Assembly (NCBI RefSeq): GCF_014297595.2
Contig: NZ_CP060414.2
Span: 1,488,001 to 1,552,000, forward strand
Source of the DNA: Neisseria musculi
Lineage (GTDB): Bacteria; Pseudomonadota; Gammaproteobacteria; Burkholderiales; Neisseriaceae
DNA length: 64,000 nucleotides
Direction: 5' to 3'
Shown here: positions 17,412 through 26,218 of the stretch, piece by piece
Numbering within the stretch: position 1 is the stretch's first letter
How the letters are laid out: every line of letters starts with the position of its first letter
Made by a program: the position numbers and the translations under genes
The notes under the pieces: model-generated
Databases searched by the model: none
Seen by the model: only the letters and a program-made list of their open reading frames with translations
Told to the model about the DNA's origin: nothing

Positions 17412-18805
17412 CTTAGCCGCTCCTTCCACTGTAAACGCACCTGCATACCGTTGTAACGCTGCACCAGCCATGCCTGCAGGCGTTGTTTTTCTTTTTCAGA
17501 CGGCATTTCTGCCGTTTCCATCGAAACCATCACCACCTGCCTGTTGTTTTCTATGGCGGCTCCATCATTCTTTTCTGCCGTTTCTCCGTCCGCTGCTTCT
17601 TTTGCCTGCCCTGCCCTCTCCCACACCATACCGCGTCCGATGATAATGGTGTCGGCCTCCGGATATTGGGCTTGTATTTCTTTCAAAACAGCTTCATCCT
17701 CGGAGTGGTTTTTTATTGCTAAAACAGAGTCAATATCTGCCCCGCCCTTCAATTCGGCAATATGATTTTGCGATTTTTCCAATTCCTGTTTCATCTCATT
17801 CAAATCAGTATTGCCGCCCGCATACAGAACCTTAATCTGCGGTGATGACACACCTGCCGCTTCCAGACGCTGCTTAAGCAGTTGGGTAACTCTGTCAGAA
17901 TTTCCCGTGCCGTTGATAATCAAGCCGACCAGTTTCTCCTTGTGGTTGAATAAACTGCGCAATATATAAAAACCTTCCTGCTGCTGTACTGCCTTAACCG
18001 CCGCAGAAGCTTTGGTGTTAAACAGCTCCTGCTTCACCAAACCTGCTGCCAGATAGCCGCTCGGCACCATTACCGCCAATACCACCACAGCAATCACAAT
18101 ACGGTGCAGCTTTCTCCGGGAATCGGTTACCAGCCCTCTGCGCGGCAGTTTCAGCAATTTGGCAAAAAGCAATGTGGAAAAAGCAATAAACACACAGTTG
18201 ATGCAAAACAGGTAAAACGCACCGAAAAAATAATGCCAGTTGCCGTGTGCCAATCCGAAACCGGCAGTGCACAACGGCGGCATCAATGCAGTCGCAATCG
18301 CCACGCCCGGAATGGCATTGCCGCCCTCCTTGCGGGTAATCGCCACAATACCCGCACTACCGCCGAAAAAGGCAATCAACACGTCCCAAAGGTTGGGCTG
18401 CGTGCGCGCCAACAGCTCGCTTTGCGCTTCTTGCAGGGGCGTAACCGAAAAATACACGGTGGCCGTAAACAAACTGATGGCCACGAAAATGGCGATATTG
18501 CGCAAGGCTTGGCGGATTAATCCCATATCGCCCACTGCCGCACCGTAGCCCATGCCCACAATCGGTCCCATCAGCGGCGAAATCAGCATTGCACCGATAA
18601 TCACGGCGGTACTGTTCACATTCAGGCCGATGCTCGCCACCGCGATGGCAAATATCAATACCCACATATTCGTACCCGACACGCGGACATTGGCACGGAT
18701 AGCGGCATCGATTTTATCGGGATGCGCCTGATCGTGGCGCAGGCTGAATACGTCTTGCAGCCTAGCCATAGCATTGTCGCCTGGCGGGGTTTCTTGAGTT
18801 TCCAC
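17408..18805 (-). CDS. DUF389 integral membrane protein
   Basis: 465-residue protein of the DUF389 family (TIGR00341-like), function unknown. About six or seven membrane segments lie between residues 45 and 260, starting with NMWVLIFAIAVASIGLNVNS and the glycine-rich AMLISPLMGPIVGMGYGAA. A soluble C-terminal region of roughly 200 residues follows, with a probable coiled coil (LNEMKQELEKSQNHIAELKG). The frame opens at GTG 18805; ATG 18769 (M-A-R-L-Q) is a plausible alternative. It overlaps the downstream parvulin by ATGA, suggesting one transcript and a possible link with envelope folding. That link is inference. Confidence 0.82.
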   Translation of the reverse strand: METQETPPGDNAMARLQDVFSLRHDQAHPDKIDAAIRANVRVSGTNMWVLIFAIAVASIGLNVNSTAVIIGAMLISPLMGPIVGMGYGAAVGDMGLIRQALRNIAIFVAISLFTATVYFSVTPLQEAQSELLARTQPNLWDVLIAFFGGSAGIVAITRKEGGNAIPGVAIATALMPPLCTAGFGLAHGNWHYFFGAFYLFCINCVFIAFSTLLFAKLLKLPRRGLVTDSRRKLHRIVIAVVVLAVMVPSGYLAAGLVKQELFNTKASAAVKAVQQQEGFYILRSLFNHKEKLVGLIINGTGNSDRVTQLLKQRLEAAGVSSPQIKVLYAGGNTDLNEMKQELEKSQNHIAELKGGADIDSVLAIKNHSEDEAVLKEIQAQYPEADTIIIGRGMVWERAGQAKEAADGETAEKNDGAAIENNRQVVMVSMETAEMPSEKEKQRLQAWLVQRYNGMQVRLQWKERLR

Positions 18806-18851
18806 TTCTTTACAACCAATTGTTAAATATGAAATTTATTTATATTGTTTT

Positions 18852-18886
18852 AAAAAGGCGGCAGAAAAAAGGGGATTTCAGCCGCC
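18852..18886 (-). terminator. Rho-independent terminator of ppiC
   Basis: On the minus strand GGCGGC, an A/C/T-rich loop, GCCGCC and then TTTTTAAA. It begins about 30 bp after the ppiC stop. Confidence 0.7.
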
Positions 18887-18916
18887 AAAATTGATGATAG
18901 AGATCCCCCCGGCTGC

Positions 18917-19792
18917 TTATCTGACATTCTGAATTTTTGCTTTCCGGTAGAGCGACTCAATCGCACCATCTATACGAACCGCCTGTAATTCGTGTGCAAT
19001 ACCGTTTTTCGCAGCCTCATAACCCGGCACTTTGGCGGCACGTTTGTCATTAATGTAAAACACACCATACAAGCCGTTGCCGTCTTCCAGCGGGGTAGTG
19101 GTGTATCCGCCTTTATTCAGGTTTTTCACCGCCGCATAAACAACGGGTGCGCTCTGCTCCAAATCTTTCAGGTTTACATAAGCGGCATTCAAACCGCCGG
19201 TTTGTTTGCCGCGCGGATCTACCGTATATTGCCCGGCAACGGCTTTAAAATCTTTCTTGACTTTTAAATCGGCGATAGCTTTTTGGGCATCTGCCGCATT
19301 ACGGGTCAAGATTTCGCCCAATTGCACTTCACTGCTGCCCTGATAAAACTTACTGAAATCACCGTAAGCTTTTTTCACATCACTTTCGGCAACAGGATTA
19401 TTGCGCAACACATAGGCGATATAGGCTTGGTTTTGCAAGGCGGTTTCAAATGCCTGCCACTGCCGGGAAAACCCGGGTTTCTTATCTTCGCCGTTCTGCT
19501 TTGCGGCAGCGCGCACCTGCTCCAATGCCTGTTTATATTCGGCAGACTGATCCAATTTCAGACGTTTCGCCTCCTGCGCTGCCAAAGTCATCGTTACCTG
19601 GCGTTCGATCAGGCTGCGGCGCAACACCTGGTTGTCTTGAACCTGCGGGCTTTGACTCCTCAGCAATTGCACTTGATGGTCGATGTCTTGGCTGTCTATT
19701 TTGGTACCGTTTACGGTTACGATAGTTTGCGCCATCAAGCTGCCCGCAGCCAACAACAACGCTGCCGCAGATGCAAAATAAGTTTTCTTCAT
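18917..19792 (-). CDS. PpiC-type peptidyl-prolyl isomerase
   Basis: 291-residue periplasmic parvulin (PrsA/Peb4-like). It has a signal peptide ending LLLAAGSLMAQ and a SurA_N-like helical part with TIVTVNGTKIDSQDIDHQV. The rotamase domain runs from about residue 145 (SSEVQLGEILTRNAADAQ) with the PRGKQTGGLN loop and GGYTTTPLEDGNGLYGVFYI. Gene order yciB-yciI-bolA-this gene matches Neisseria meningitidis as I recall it. It helps outer-membrane protein maturation by family analogy. It ends at a clear terminator. The start at 19792 is the only good signal-peptide start. Confidence 0.88.
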   Translation of the reverse strand: MKKTYFASAAALLLAAGSLMAQTIVTVNGTKIDSQDIDHQVQLLRSQSPQVQDNQVLRRSLIERQVTMTLAAQEAKRLKLDQSAEYKQALEQVRAAAKQNGEDKKPGFSRQWQAFETALQNQAYIAYVLRNNPVAESDVKKAYGDFSKFYQGSSEVQLGEILTRNAADAQKAIADLKVKKDFKAVAGQYTVDPRGKQTGGLNAAYVNLKDLEQSAPVVYAAVKNLNKGGYTTTPLEDGNGLYGVFYINDKRAAKVPGYEAAKNGIAHELQAVRIDGAIESLYRKAKIQNVR

Positions 19793-19856
19793 GATTGCTC
19801 TCTGATTATTTTAAAAATAAATCGTTAAATATTAATCGGATTAACCGAAACGTTTT

Positions 19857-20126
19857 TTAATGAAAATATTCTTCGGGCGTAACTGCTTTAATGCTCAAAG
19901 CGTGTATCAGGCCGTCTGAAAACAAATCCTGCAATAAATCTTTAACCATACGCTGGCGGCCGACCCGGCTCACGCCCGCAAACGCCTCTCCTGCCACAAC
20001 TACAGCATAGTGCCCGCCACCCCGGTTTCCCGCATGGCCGGCATGCAGATGGCTGTCATCGCGAAACGCACACAACTGCAAGCCGAGCTGTTTCAGACGG
20101 CCTTCAATAATTGCCTGCATATCCAT
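19857..20126 (-). CDS. BolA family protein
   Basis: 89-residue BolA/IbaG-like protein. Members bind monothiol glutaredoxins and iron-sulfur clusters, and some act as regulators. The family core is readable: DDSHLHAGHAGNRGGGHYAV (conserved histidines) followed by RVGRQRMVKDLLQDLF. The start at 20126 overlaps the yciI stop (TAATG), so translation is probably coupled; the in-frame ATG at 20120 is equally usable. An uptake sequence lies inside the gene near each end. It is part of the yciB-yciI-bolA run. Confidence 0.88.
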   Translation of the reverse strand: MDMQAIIEGRLKQLGLQLCAFRDDSHLHAGHAGNRGGGHYAVVVAGEAFAGVSRVGRQRMVKDLLQDLFSDGLIHALSIKAVTPEEYFH

Positions 20127-20416
20127 TATTTAAACACGGCCTTAAACGGTTTGATCAACACTTCCTCATATACACCCGCTTCCACATAAGGATCCTGCTC
20201 CGCCCACTCTTGTGCATCATCCAATGATGCAAATTTGGCAACAATCAAACTGCCCGACACCCGTTCGGGATTGTCCGGCAAAGGATTGGGCCCCGCCGTC
20301 AGCAAACGGCCTTCTGCCTGCAACGCCTCCAAACGCTTCAAATGGTTCGGACGCGCAGCCATACGCGCATCGTGCATCTCTTGCCCATCCGTAGCCAGCA
20401 ACATGTAATATTCCAT
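20126..20416 (-). CDS. YciI family protein
   Basis: 96-residue YciI/YCII domain protein with the small ferredoxin-like fold. The start MEYYMLLATDGQE, the conserved histidine in RPNHLKRLEALQAEGRLLTAGP and the DDAQEWAEQDPYVEAGVYEE segment (the Asp-Pro motif of the family) are present. The biochemical role of these proteins is unclear; a histidine-aspartate pair suggests a catalytic site. It lies four bases after the yciB stop and overlaps bolA by one base, so all three genes are probably one operon. Confidence 0.9.
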   Translation of the reverse strand: MEYYMLLATDGQEMHDARMAARPNHLKRLEALQAEGRLLTAGPNPLPDNPERVSGSLIVAKFASLDDAQEWAEQDPYVEAGVYEEVLIKPFKAVFK

Positions 20417-20420
20417 AAAA

Positions 20421-20954
20421 TCAATCCTCCCGAGACAGATGGCGGCTCAAATACACGCCCTGTCCGATAACAAAAAAAACCATCAGGCCCGTTGAACCGA
20501 ACAATTTATAATTAACCCATTGCGCTTCAGTAAACATATAGGCAACCGCAATATTGGCAATGCCCATAAACACCAAAAAAACTACCCAAATCCAAGCCAG
20601 TTTGCGCCATATCCGCCCGTCAAGCTGCAACTCTTTGCCCATCACAGCCTTCAAACCATTTTTACCCAAAAGCTCCCCCAAACCCAAAACCAACGCACCC
20701 GCCCAAAACAACACAGTAGGCTTCCACATAATAAAACGCGGATCGCGCAGTAAAATGGTTGCCCCACCGAATACCACAATCAAAACCAAGCCCACCCATT
20801 GCATCGTATCGAGCTTTTTATACTTCAGCCAGACAACCCCCGCCTGCAGCACCCCTGCAACCACAGCAGCAGCCGTTGCCCACACAATATTTTTGGTTAA
20901 TGTGTAAACTGCAAAAAACAGAACCACAGCGATTAAATCGCTTAAAATCTTCAT
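20421..20954 (-). CDS. yciB: Inner-membrane septation protein A (YciB/IspZ family)
   Basis: 177-residue polytopic inner-membrane protein. Five hydrophobic segments are visible, beginning MKILSDLIAVVLFFAVYTLT, and the internal motif FIMWKPTVLFWAGALVLG is strongly conserved in the family. YciB interacts with cell-division and elongation proteins in E. coli and affects envelope integrity. First gene of the yciB-yciI-bolA operon, divergent from tspA about 300 bp away. An uptake sequence sits in the spacer near 21052. Confidence 0.9.
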   Translation of the reverse strand: MKILSDLIAVVLFFAVYTLTKNIVWATAAAVVAGVLQAGVVWLKYKKLDTMQWVGLVLIVVFGGATILLRDPRFIMWKPTVLFWAGALVLGLGELLGKNGLKAVMGKELQLDGRIWRKLAWIWVVFLVFMGIANIAVAYMFTEAQWVNYKLFGSTGLMVFFVIGQGVYLSRHLSRED

Positions 20955-21252
20955 ATCTTGCCAAACAAACCTAAGGTAAAATAATGCGCTATGATACAGG
21001 CAGACGAACTCTTTTGCATTACTTATGTCAATGGTAACAATAAACCGGCAGGCCGTCTGAAAAACAGGCCGATTATCCGATTTTCCCCCGTTTGCAACAG
21101 AAAGTGGTTATAAAGTTGCATACTTTGGTTTATTGTTTACATAAATTATCAATTTTACTTGGCAGAGTAGGCGGTTAGCATATATCATGCTGCCTATAAA
21201 TATTAGTCTATTTACAGGCAGCTCGGCTGCATACTCGAACAGGGGTCATAAT

Positions 21253-23607
21253 TTGAAGAACAATCACAAAATCAAACTGATTGCTGCCTCTCTCGCGCTA
21301 ACAACGTCATTTTCGGCAGTTGGCGGGCTGGGCGGCTTGAATGTTCAATCCAATCTAGGCGAACCGTTTTCCGGCACGGTAACGGTAACGGGGGAGGAGG
21401 CTCGAATCCTACTGAACGGCGGCCATGCATCGCTTTCAGACGGCAATTTACGCGCCAGCGTTAGAAAATCCGGCAACAACGCCGTTATCAACATCCGCTC
21501 CGGTGCACCGGTAAACAACCCTGTTTTAGTATTCCAGGTAGGTGTAGGCTCACAATCACGCCAATACACCGCCATTATCGACCCTGCCGATTATCCTGCA
21601 GAAAGCAGCGGCTCTACCGGCGTGCAACCCGAAAATAGCGTTCAGACGGCCCAAACCCAAACCGATGAAACCGCCGCCCGTGCAGAAATATCCACCTCTG
21701 CGGCAACCAAAGCCAAGCTGAAAGCCCAAAAAACACAAGAACAAACCCGCAAGGAGCAGCAAAAAGCTGCCGCAGCCGAACGCGGAAAATTGCGCGAACA
21801 AGCTGTTGCTGAGCGTAAATCCGAACCGCCCCGGGGCAATTACAAAGTTACCCGCGGTGAAACACTTACTTCTATCGCCAGCCAAATCCGGCCGGCCGGT
21901 TTGAGCATACGCGACACCATTGCCGCCATCATGACGGCCAACCCAGAAATCTTTCCGACCCGCAATGCCAACCAAATTCTTGCCGGTCGTGTATTGAATA
22001 TTCCTTCACCCGAAGAATTGAAACGCTTGGCCAAACAACCTACTCCCACCCTGAAAGAGCAGGCCGGCCAAGCATCCCAACCTACCGAAGCTTCCGCCCC
22101 TATCGAAACCGCAGCAGCTTCAGCTCCAGTCTCTCTCCCTTCAACAGACTCAACAACTGCCACAGCATCCGCCCCACAAGCATCGGAACCGGCAATTGCA
22201 ACTATTGACAGCGTAGTTTCAGAGCCTTCAACTTCTGCAGAATCTACTACTTCTGCATCTATGGCAGCAACAGCCCAACCCACAGAGCCCGCTTCTGAAG
22301 AAAACAGCAGCTTATGGCGCTGGCTACTATTCTCAGGCTTAGGGGCTATCGCCTTATGGTTGCTACTAAAACTGATAAGCAAGAAAAAAGCCACTGCCGG
22401 CGGTATAACTGAGAGCGGCAATGATAGCATTGTAACTGACAGCCACACTGATACGGACGGCGAATACAAAGCACCCGACCCCGCACCTGAAACAGAAAAC
22501 CGTACAGAGCAGCCCAAAACCTACCCCAACGATGAAGCCAAATCATCTGTAGAAACAATCCCAGCAGCCACTACAACAGCTGCCGCAACCCAATCCAAAG
22601 CCGAAGATGACAGCTTGGACATGGAAGACGATTTCGATGATATTTTCTTCAGCGAAACCGAAACTGCCCCTGTAGAAAAAACCGAAGGCAACTTCAACTT
22701 GGATTTAGGTTCGATTGATCGCGAACAGGCCGGCATTGTATCCGGCGCACTGACCCAAGACGAAGAAACCCAAAAACGAGAATATGCCGATTGGGACAAT
22801 ATTGAATCAACCGAGAGCGTTTATGAGCCTGAAACCGAAAGTGAATACCAACATGTAGCCGTTGAGTTTAATGCCGGCGAAGATGTAACTGAAAACCAGA
22901 AAGCCACCACAGCCACAGAACACGAATCAATCGATTCCGTTATTGAAACAGTTGAAACAACTGTACTAGATACACCGCTTCAGGTTTCTGACGATATCGT
23001 TACCGACCAAACCGCCGACAATAAAGAACAGCGTTTGGCACCAATCGAAACTATTACAGTTCCAGAATTAGAAGTTGAAACGGCTGGAATTGATGCGTTA
23101 CCACGCGCAGACAAAACCGATACACCGATATTAGAAGCCCAACTCGAAACCACTACCGAGCAGCTTTCTTCATCCGTTGAAGTTGCAGAGAATAACCAAC
23201 CTGAGACTATTCATGCTTCTGGGTCTGCTTTCTCCCCAACCAAAGCAGAGCAACCTGAATCTTATACAAGAGAGTCCGCTTGGGCAGCTGTCTCTCTGCA
23301 AGAGAATGGTTTTACCTACCAAGACGAAGAAGATTTCGATAACACGGTTAATCTCTCCACCGATGATGAAGAAACTATCGAATGGGAAAGCATCAGTGTA
23401 GAAGACAGTTCACGCAGCGATGATGTTTTTATCTCCGAATCGGTTGGCATGACCGCTCCCTTGGAAGCAAAATACGAACTGGCACAAATGTATGTTGAAA
23501 TCGGCGACCCCGAAGCAGCAAAAGAAACCCTGCAAGAATTGTTAGAAGAATCCAGCGGCATTATTCTGGAAAAAGCTAAAACCATGCTTGCTGAATTAGA
23601 TAAATAA
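21253..23607 (+). CDS. tspA: TspA/FimV-type LysM protein
   Basis: Large acidic envelope protein, the neisserial counterpart of Pseudomonas FimV, which organises type IV pilus assembly and polar proteins. Order of parts: signal segment, FimV N-terminal domain (GLGGLNVQSNLGEPFSG), Gln/Lys-rich coil, LysM motif (NYKVTRGETLTSIASQIRP), Ser/Thr/Ala-rich linker, one membrane helix (LWRWLLFSGLGAIALWLLL), a long acidic region and a C-terminal FimV TPR-like domain (KYELAQMYVEIGDPEAAKE). I choose TTG 21253, preceded seven bases upstream by AGGGG; the ATG at 21187 is an alternative. It diverges from yciB. The repetitive acidic region makes its length variable between strains. An IS element lies 20 bp after the stop. 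Confidence 0.88.
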   Translation: MKNNHKIKLIAASLALTTSFSAVGGLGGLNVQSNLGEPFSGTVTVTGEEARILLNGGHASLSDGNLRASVRKSGNNAVINIRSGAPVNNPVLVFQVGVGSQSRQYTAIIDPADYPAESSGSTGVQPENSVQTAQTQTDETAARAEISTSAATKAKLKAQKTQEQTRKEQQKAAAAERGKLREQAVAERKSEPPRGNYKVTRGETLTSIASQIRPAGLSIRDTIAAIMTANPEIFPTRNANQILAGRVLNIPSPEELKRLAKQPTPTLKEQAGQASQPTEASAPIETAAASAPVSLPSTDSTTATASAPQASEPAIATIDSVVSEPSTSAESTTSASMAATAQPTEPASEENSSLWRWLLFSGLGAIALWLLLKLISKKKATAGGITESGNDSIVTDSHTDTDGEYKAPDPAPETENRTEQPKTYPNDEAKSSVETIPAATTTAAATQSKAEDDSLDMEDDFDDIFFSETETAPVEKTEGNFNLDLGSIDREQAGIVSGALTQDEETQKREYADWDNIESTESVYEPETESEYQHVAVEFNAGEDVTENQKATTATEHESIDSVIETVETTVLDTPLQVSDDIVTDQTADNKEQRLAPIETITVPELEVETAGIDALPRADKTDTPILEAQLETTTEQLSSSVEVAENNQPETIHASGSAFSPTKAEQPESYTRESAWAAVSLQENGFTYQDEEDFDNTVNLSTDDEETIEWESISVEDSSRSDDVFISESVGMTAPLEAKYELAQMYVEIGDPEAAKETLQELLEESSGIILEKAKTMLAELDK

Positions 23608-23619
23608 TACCTCCTATTT

Positions 23620-23627
23620 TAAAATAT
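23620..23627. repeat. Target-site duplication, left copy
   Basis: TAAAATAT directly precedes the left inverted repeat of the insertion sequence and is repeated exactly at 24348-24355. Confidence 0.85.
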
Positions 23628-24347
23628 GGGGCTGTACTAGATAACTAGGGAAATTTAACTTCAGGTTAGAATAATCCCTATGAGAAAAAGTCGTTTAAGT
23701 CAGTACAAGCAAAACAAACTGATTGAACTATTTGTTGCAGGTGTTACCGCCCGCACAGCGGCGCAATTAGTTAGCGTCAATAAAAATACCGCTGCCTATT
23801 ACTTCCACCGTTTGCGCTTACTTATCTATCACAACAGCCCGCATCTGGAAATGCTTGATGGTGAAGTAGAAGTTGATGAAAGCTATTTTGGCGGACAACG
23901 CAAAGGCAAACGTGGTCGCGGTGCGGCTGGCAAAGTGGCTGTATTCGGGCTTTTGAAGCGTAATGGTAAGGTTTACACCGTTGCCGTACCCAATACACAA
24001 ACTGCGACTTTATTGCCAATTATCCGCGAGCAAGTGAAGCCTGATAGCATTGTTTATACCGATTGTTACAAAAGTTATGACGTTCTTGATGTGAGCGAAT
24101 TTTCACATTTTCGGATCAATCACAGCACACATTTTGCTGAGCGACAAAATCACATTAACGGAATTGAGAACTTTTGGAACCAAGCAAAACGCCATTTACG
24201 CAAGTTTAACGGCATTCCCAAAGAGCATTTTGAACTGTATTTGAAAGAGTGTGAATGGCGTTTTAACAACAGTGAGATAAAATTTCAAATTTCTATTTTA
24301 AAACAATTAGTAAAGCAGGATTTGTTCTAGTTATCTAGGACAGCCCC
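23628..24347 (+). mobile_element. IS1016-like insertion sequence (IS1595 family)
   Basis: 720-bp element with terminal inverted repeats reading GGGGCTGT(A/C)CTAGATAACT on each side, flanked by an 8-bp direct duplication. It carries a single intact transposase. Size, termini and duplication length fit the IS1016 group of the IS1595 family. The perfect duplication and open frame point to a fairly recent insertion. It separates tspA from the repeat-rich tail upstream of anmK. Confidence 0.9.
23680..24330 (+). CDS. IS1016-type transposase
   Basis: 216-residue DDE transposase of the ISXO2-like/IS1595 family. It has an N-terminal helix-turn-helix (TARTAAQLVSVNKNTAAYYF) and the catalytic domain with VDESYFGG (Asp66), VYTDCYKSY (Asp128) and NGIENFWNQAKRHL (Glu163). 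All three acidic residues are present and the frame is uninterrupted, so the element may be active. It fills most of the 720-bp element. Confidence 0.93.
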   Translation: MRKSRLSQYKQNKLIELFVAGVTARTAAQLVSVNKNTAAYYFHRLRLLIYHNSPHLEMLDGEVEVDESYFGGQRKGKRGRGAAGKVAVFGLLKRNGKVYTVAVPNTQTATLLPIIREQVKPDSIVYTDCYKSYDVLDVSEFSHFRINHSTHFAERQNHINGIENFWNQAKRHLRKFNGIPKEHFELYLKECEWRFNNSEIKFQISILKQLVKQDLF

Positions 24348-24355
24348 TAAAATAT
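24348..24355. repeat. Target-site duplication, right copy
   Basis: TAAAATAT, identical to 23620-23627. Confidence 0.85.
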
Positions 24356-24364
24356 AGAAAGGCT

Positions 24365-24446
24365 TACTAGATTATCCCTAAATTTCACACCATTTTCGCA
24401 ACGTTTTTAGCTGTTTACTTAGTGTAGAATTTAGGGATAATCTAGT
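24365..24446. repeat. 82-bp MITE-like palindromic element
   Basis: The left end TACTAGATTATCCCTAAATT is mirrored exactly at the right end, and the match continues with one or two mismatches for about six more bases (TTCACAC against TCTACAC). The 30-bp centre has no frame. Terminal TA dinucleotides would fit a Tc1/IS630-type TA target, but no longer duplication is visible. It begins ten bases after the IS1016 target duplication. Confidence 0.75.
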
Positions 24447-24823
24447 ACAGATCAAAAATATTTGTCAAACAAAATGATAAACCACGTACACATATTTGCA
24501 GGTTTTCAATCCCCTATTAAGAATCACTAGACATTGCTTTTACCATCGCAATGATTTTTCCATTCATTTGCTTTATGATAGACAATAATTGCTATATTGA
24601 GGGATTAGCTTATCAAATCGCTCCATAAAAATTCGCCGTTTAGGACGAAACCTGATAAAACTTGCTCACCGTACAAACGATGAATTTTTTCATCTGCTAT
24701 AACCCAAATTCATCATTTATATCTGTGCTTTGCGCGTGTATATCTGTACTTTGCGCGTGTAGCTTTCTGCTGTTGTCGCTACCGCTCTTCCTGTGGTTTA
24801 TATCAGCCTCTCCTACCCATGCA
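24447..24823. other. AT-rich gap downstream of anmK
   Basis: No gene recognised. It contains a tandem 21-bp repeat (24719-24760) and is more AT-rich than its surroundings, with no uptake sequence. It may be decayed mobile DNA. Confidence 0.4.
24719..24760. repeat. Two tandem 21-bp units
   Basis: ATATCTGTGCTTTGCGCGTGT is followed at once by the same unit with one G-to-A change. Two copies only. Confidence 0.7.
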
Positions 24824-25936
24824 CTATAGCACACAGGCGGGATAGCCGGCGCCCAAGATACGCGGCCCGTGTGCACCGGTTGCGTGGTAAGGATTGCCGG
24901 ATACGCGGTTTACCCAAGCGGCGGCCAGCCAACCAAATGCAGCTGCCTCCACCCATTGCGGGTCGAGATTAAGCGCAGCAGTGCTGTGCAAACTAACGCC
25001 GGCGGCAGTAAAACGCTTATTCAGGTTTTCCATCAATGCCGTATTGCGGATACCGCCGCCACAAACATAGATATTACGCACAGCTGGCGCGGCAGTAGTT
25101 ACGGCATTATGAATGCTTTGCACAGTGAATTCAAGTAAGGTTCTCAGCACATCATGCGGGTTGAGGCCGTCTGAAAGCTGTGGCAACAGCCATGGCAGCG
25201 AAAACAGCTCGCGGCCGGTGCTTTTCGGATACGGACGGGCAAAATAGGGGTGGGCCAGCCATTGCGCGAGCAAACTGTCCAACACCCTGCCCTGCACGGC
25301 TTTTGCGCCGTTTTTATCGAAGGGAAGCTGCCAGATATGGTTTACCCATGCATCCATCAACATATTGCCCGGCCCAGTGTCGAATCCGAAAGCCGCCCCC
25401 TGCGGTGGCAGCACGCTGATGTTGGCAATGCCGCCGATATTGAGCACTACGCGGGTTTCGTTCGCGCTGCCGAACACGGTTTCGTGAAAAGCGGGCACCA
25501 GTGGCGCCCCCTGCCCGCCCGCCGCCAGATCGCGGCTGCGGAAATTGCCCACGGTCAAGATGCCGCTCTTTTCAGCTAACAATGCCAAATCGGCCAACTG
25601 TATGCTATAACCGCTTTCGGGAGCATGGCGCACGGTTTGGCCGTGGCAGCCGAGTGCGGTGATGTTGTGCGGAGGAATACCGGCGCGTTGCAGCAGCTCT
25701 GCTGCCGTTTGTGCATACAGAACGGCCAATTCTTGTGCCAGTATTGCGCTTCGGTGCAGCTCGTTGAAACCTATGTTTTGCAGATTGAGCAAATCGTTTT
25801 TCAGACGGCCGCAATAGGGAAGAAAAGCATGGGACTCGGCAGCCAGCCAACGGGTTTTATCCATACGCACCAGCACGGCATCCACGCCGTCCATGCTGGT
25901 ACCGGACATCAGCCCGATATAGAGTTGTTCGTTCAT
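24824..25936 (-). CDS. anmK: Anhydro-N-acetylmuramic acid kinase
   Basis: Peptidoglycan recycling: phosphorylates and opens 1,6-anhydro-MurNAc to MurNAc-6-phosphate. The 370-residue protein begins MNEQLYIGLMSGTSMDGVD, the hallmark ATP-binding motif, and has GCHGQTVRHAP near 120, NIGGIANISVLP near 185 and the C-terminal CGGGIRNTALME. ATG 25936 is chosen; 50 further codons upstream are unlike the family. Two uptake sequences are inside the gene and one directly upstream. It is a single gene, divergent from the phosphate transporter at 26219. Confidence 0.95.
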   Translation of the reverse strand: MNEQLYIGLMSGTSMDGVDAVLVRMDKTRWLAAESHAFLPYCGRLKNDLLNLQNIGFNELHRSAILAQELAVLYAQTAAELLQRAGIPPHNITALGCHGQTVRHAPESGYSIQLADLALLAEKSGILTVGNFRSRDLAAGGQGAPLVPAFHETVFGSANETRVVLNIGGIANISVLPPQGAAFGFDTGPGNMLMDAWVNHIWQLPFDKNGAKAVQGRVLDSLLAQWLAHPYFARPYPKSTGRELFSLPWLLPQLSDGLNPHDVLRTLLEFTVQSIHNAVTTAAPAVRNIYVCGGGIRNTALMENLNKRFTAAGVSLHSTAALNLDPQWVEAAAFGWLAAAWVNRVSGNPYHATGAHGPRILGAGYPACVL

Positions 25937-26218
25937 GATTGCCGCAGGCCGTCTGAAAAAAATGCCATTGTAACCTATTTGTAGTGCGCCGATAAAACAT
26001 CTCTGCGCCTGCTTCTGCTGCGCAATACCACCATACTGAAAAGGGCAGATGCCATGCATCGACATGAATATAACTTCTGAAAACATTTGTTAAGTATTCC
26101 ATGACGCAGAGCGGCAATGGCTTTATAATGGAATTGAAGATAAAACGCCGCGCCGAAGCACAGCGTTTGGCTTGCCGGCAATCTTTGCAATTTTCCCGTA
26201 ACCCAAGGTTCAAACAGG

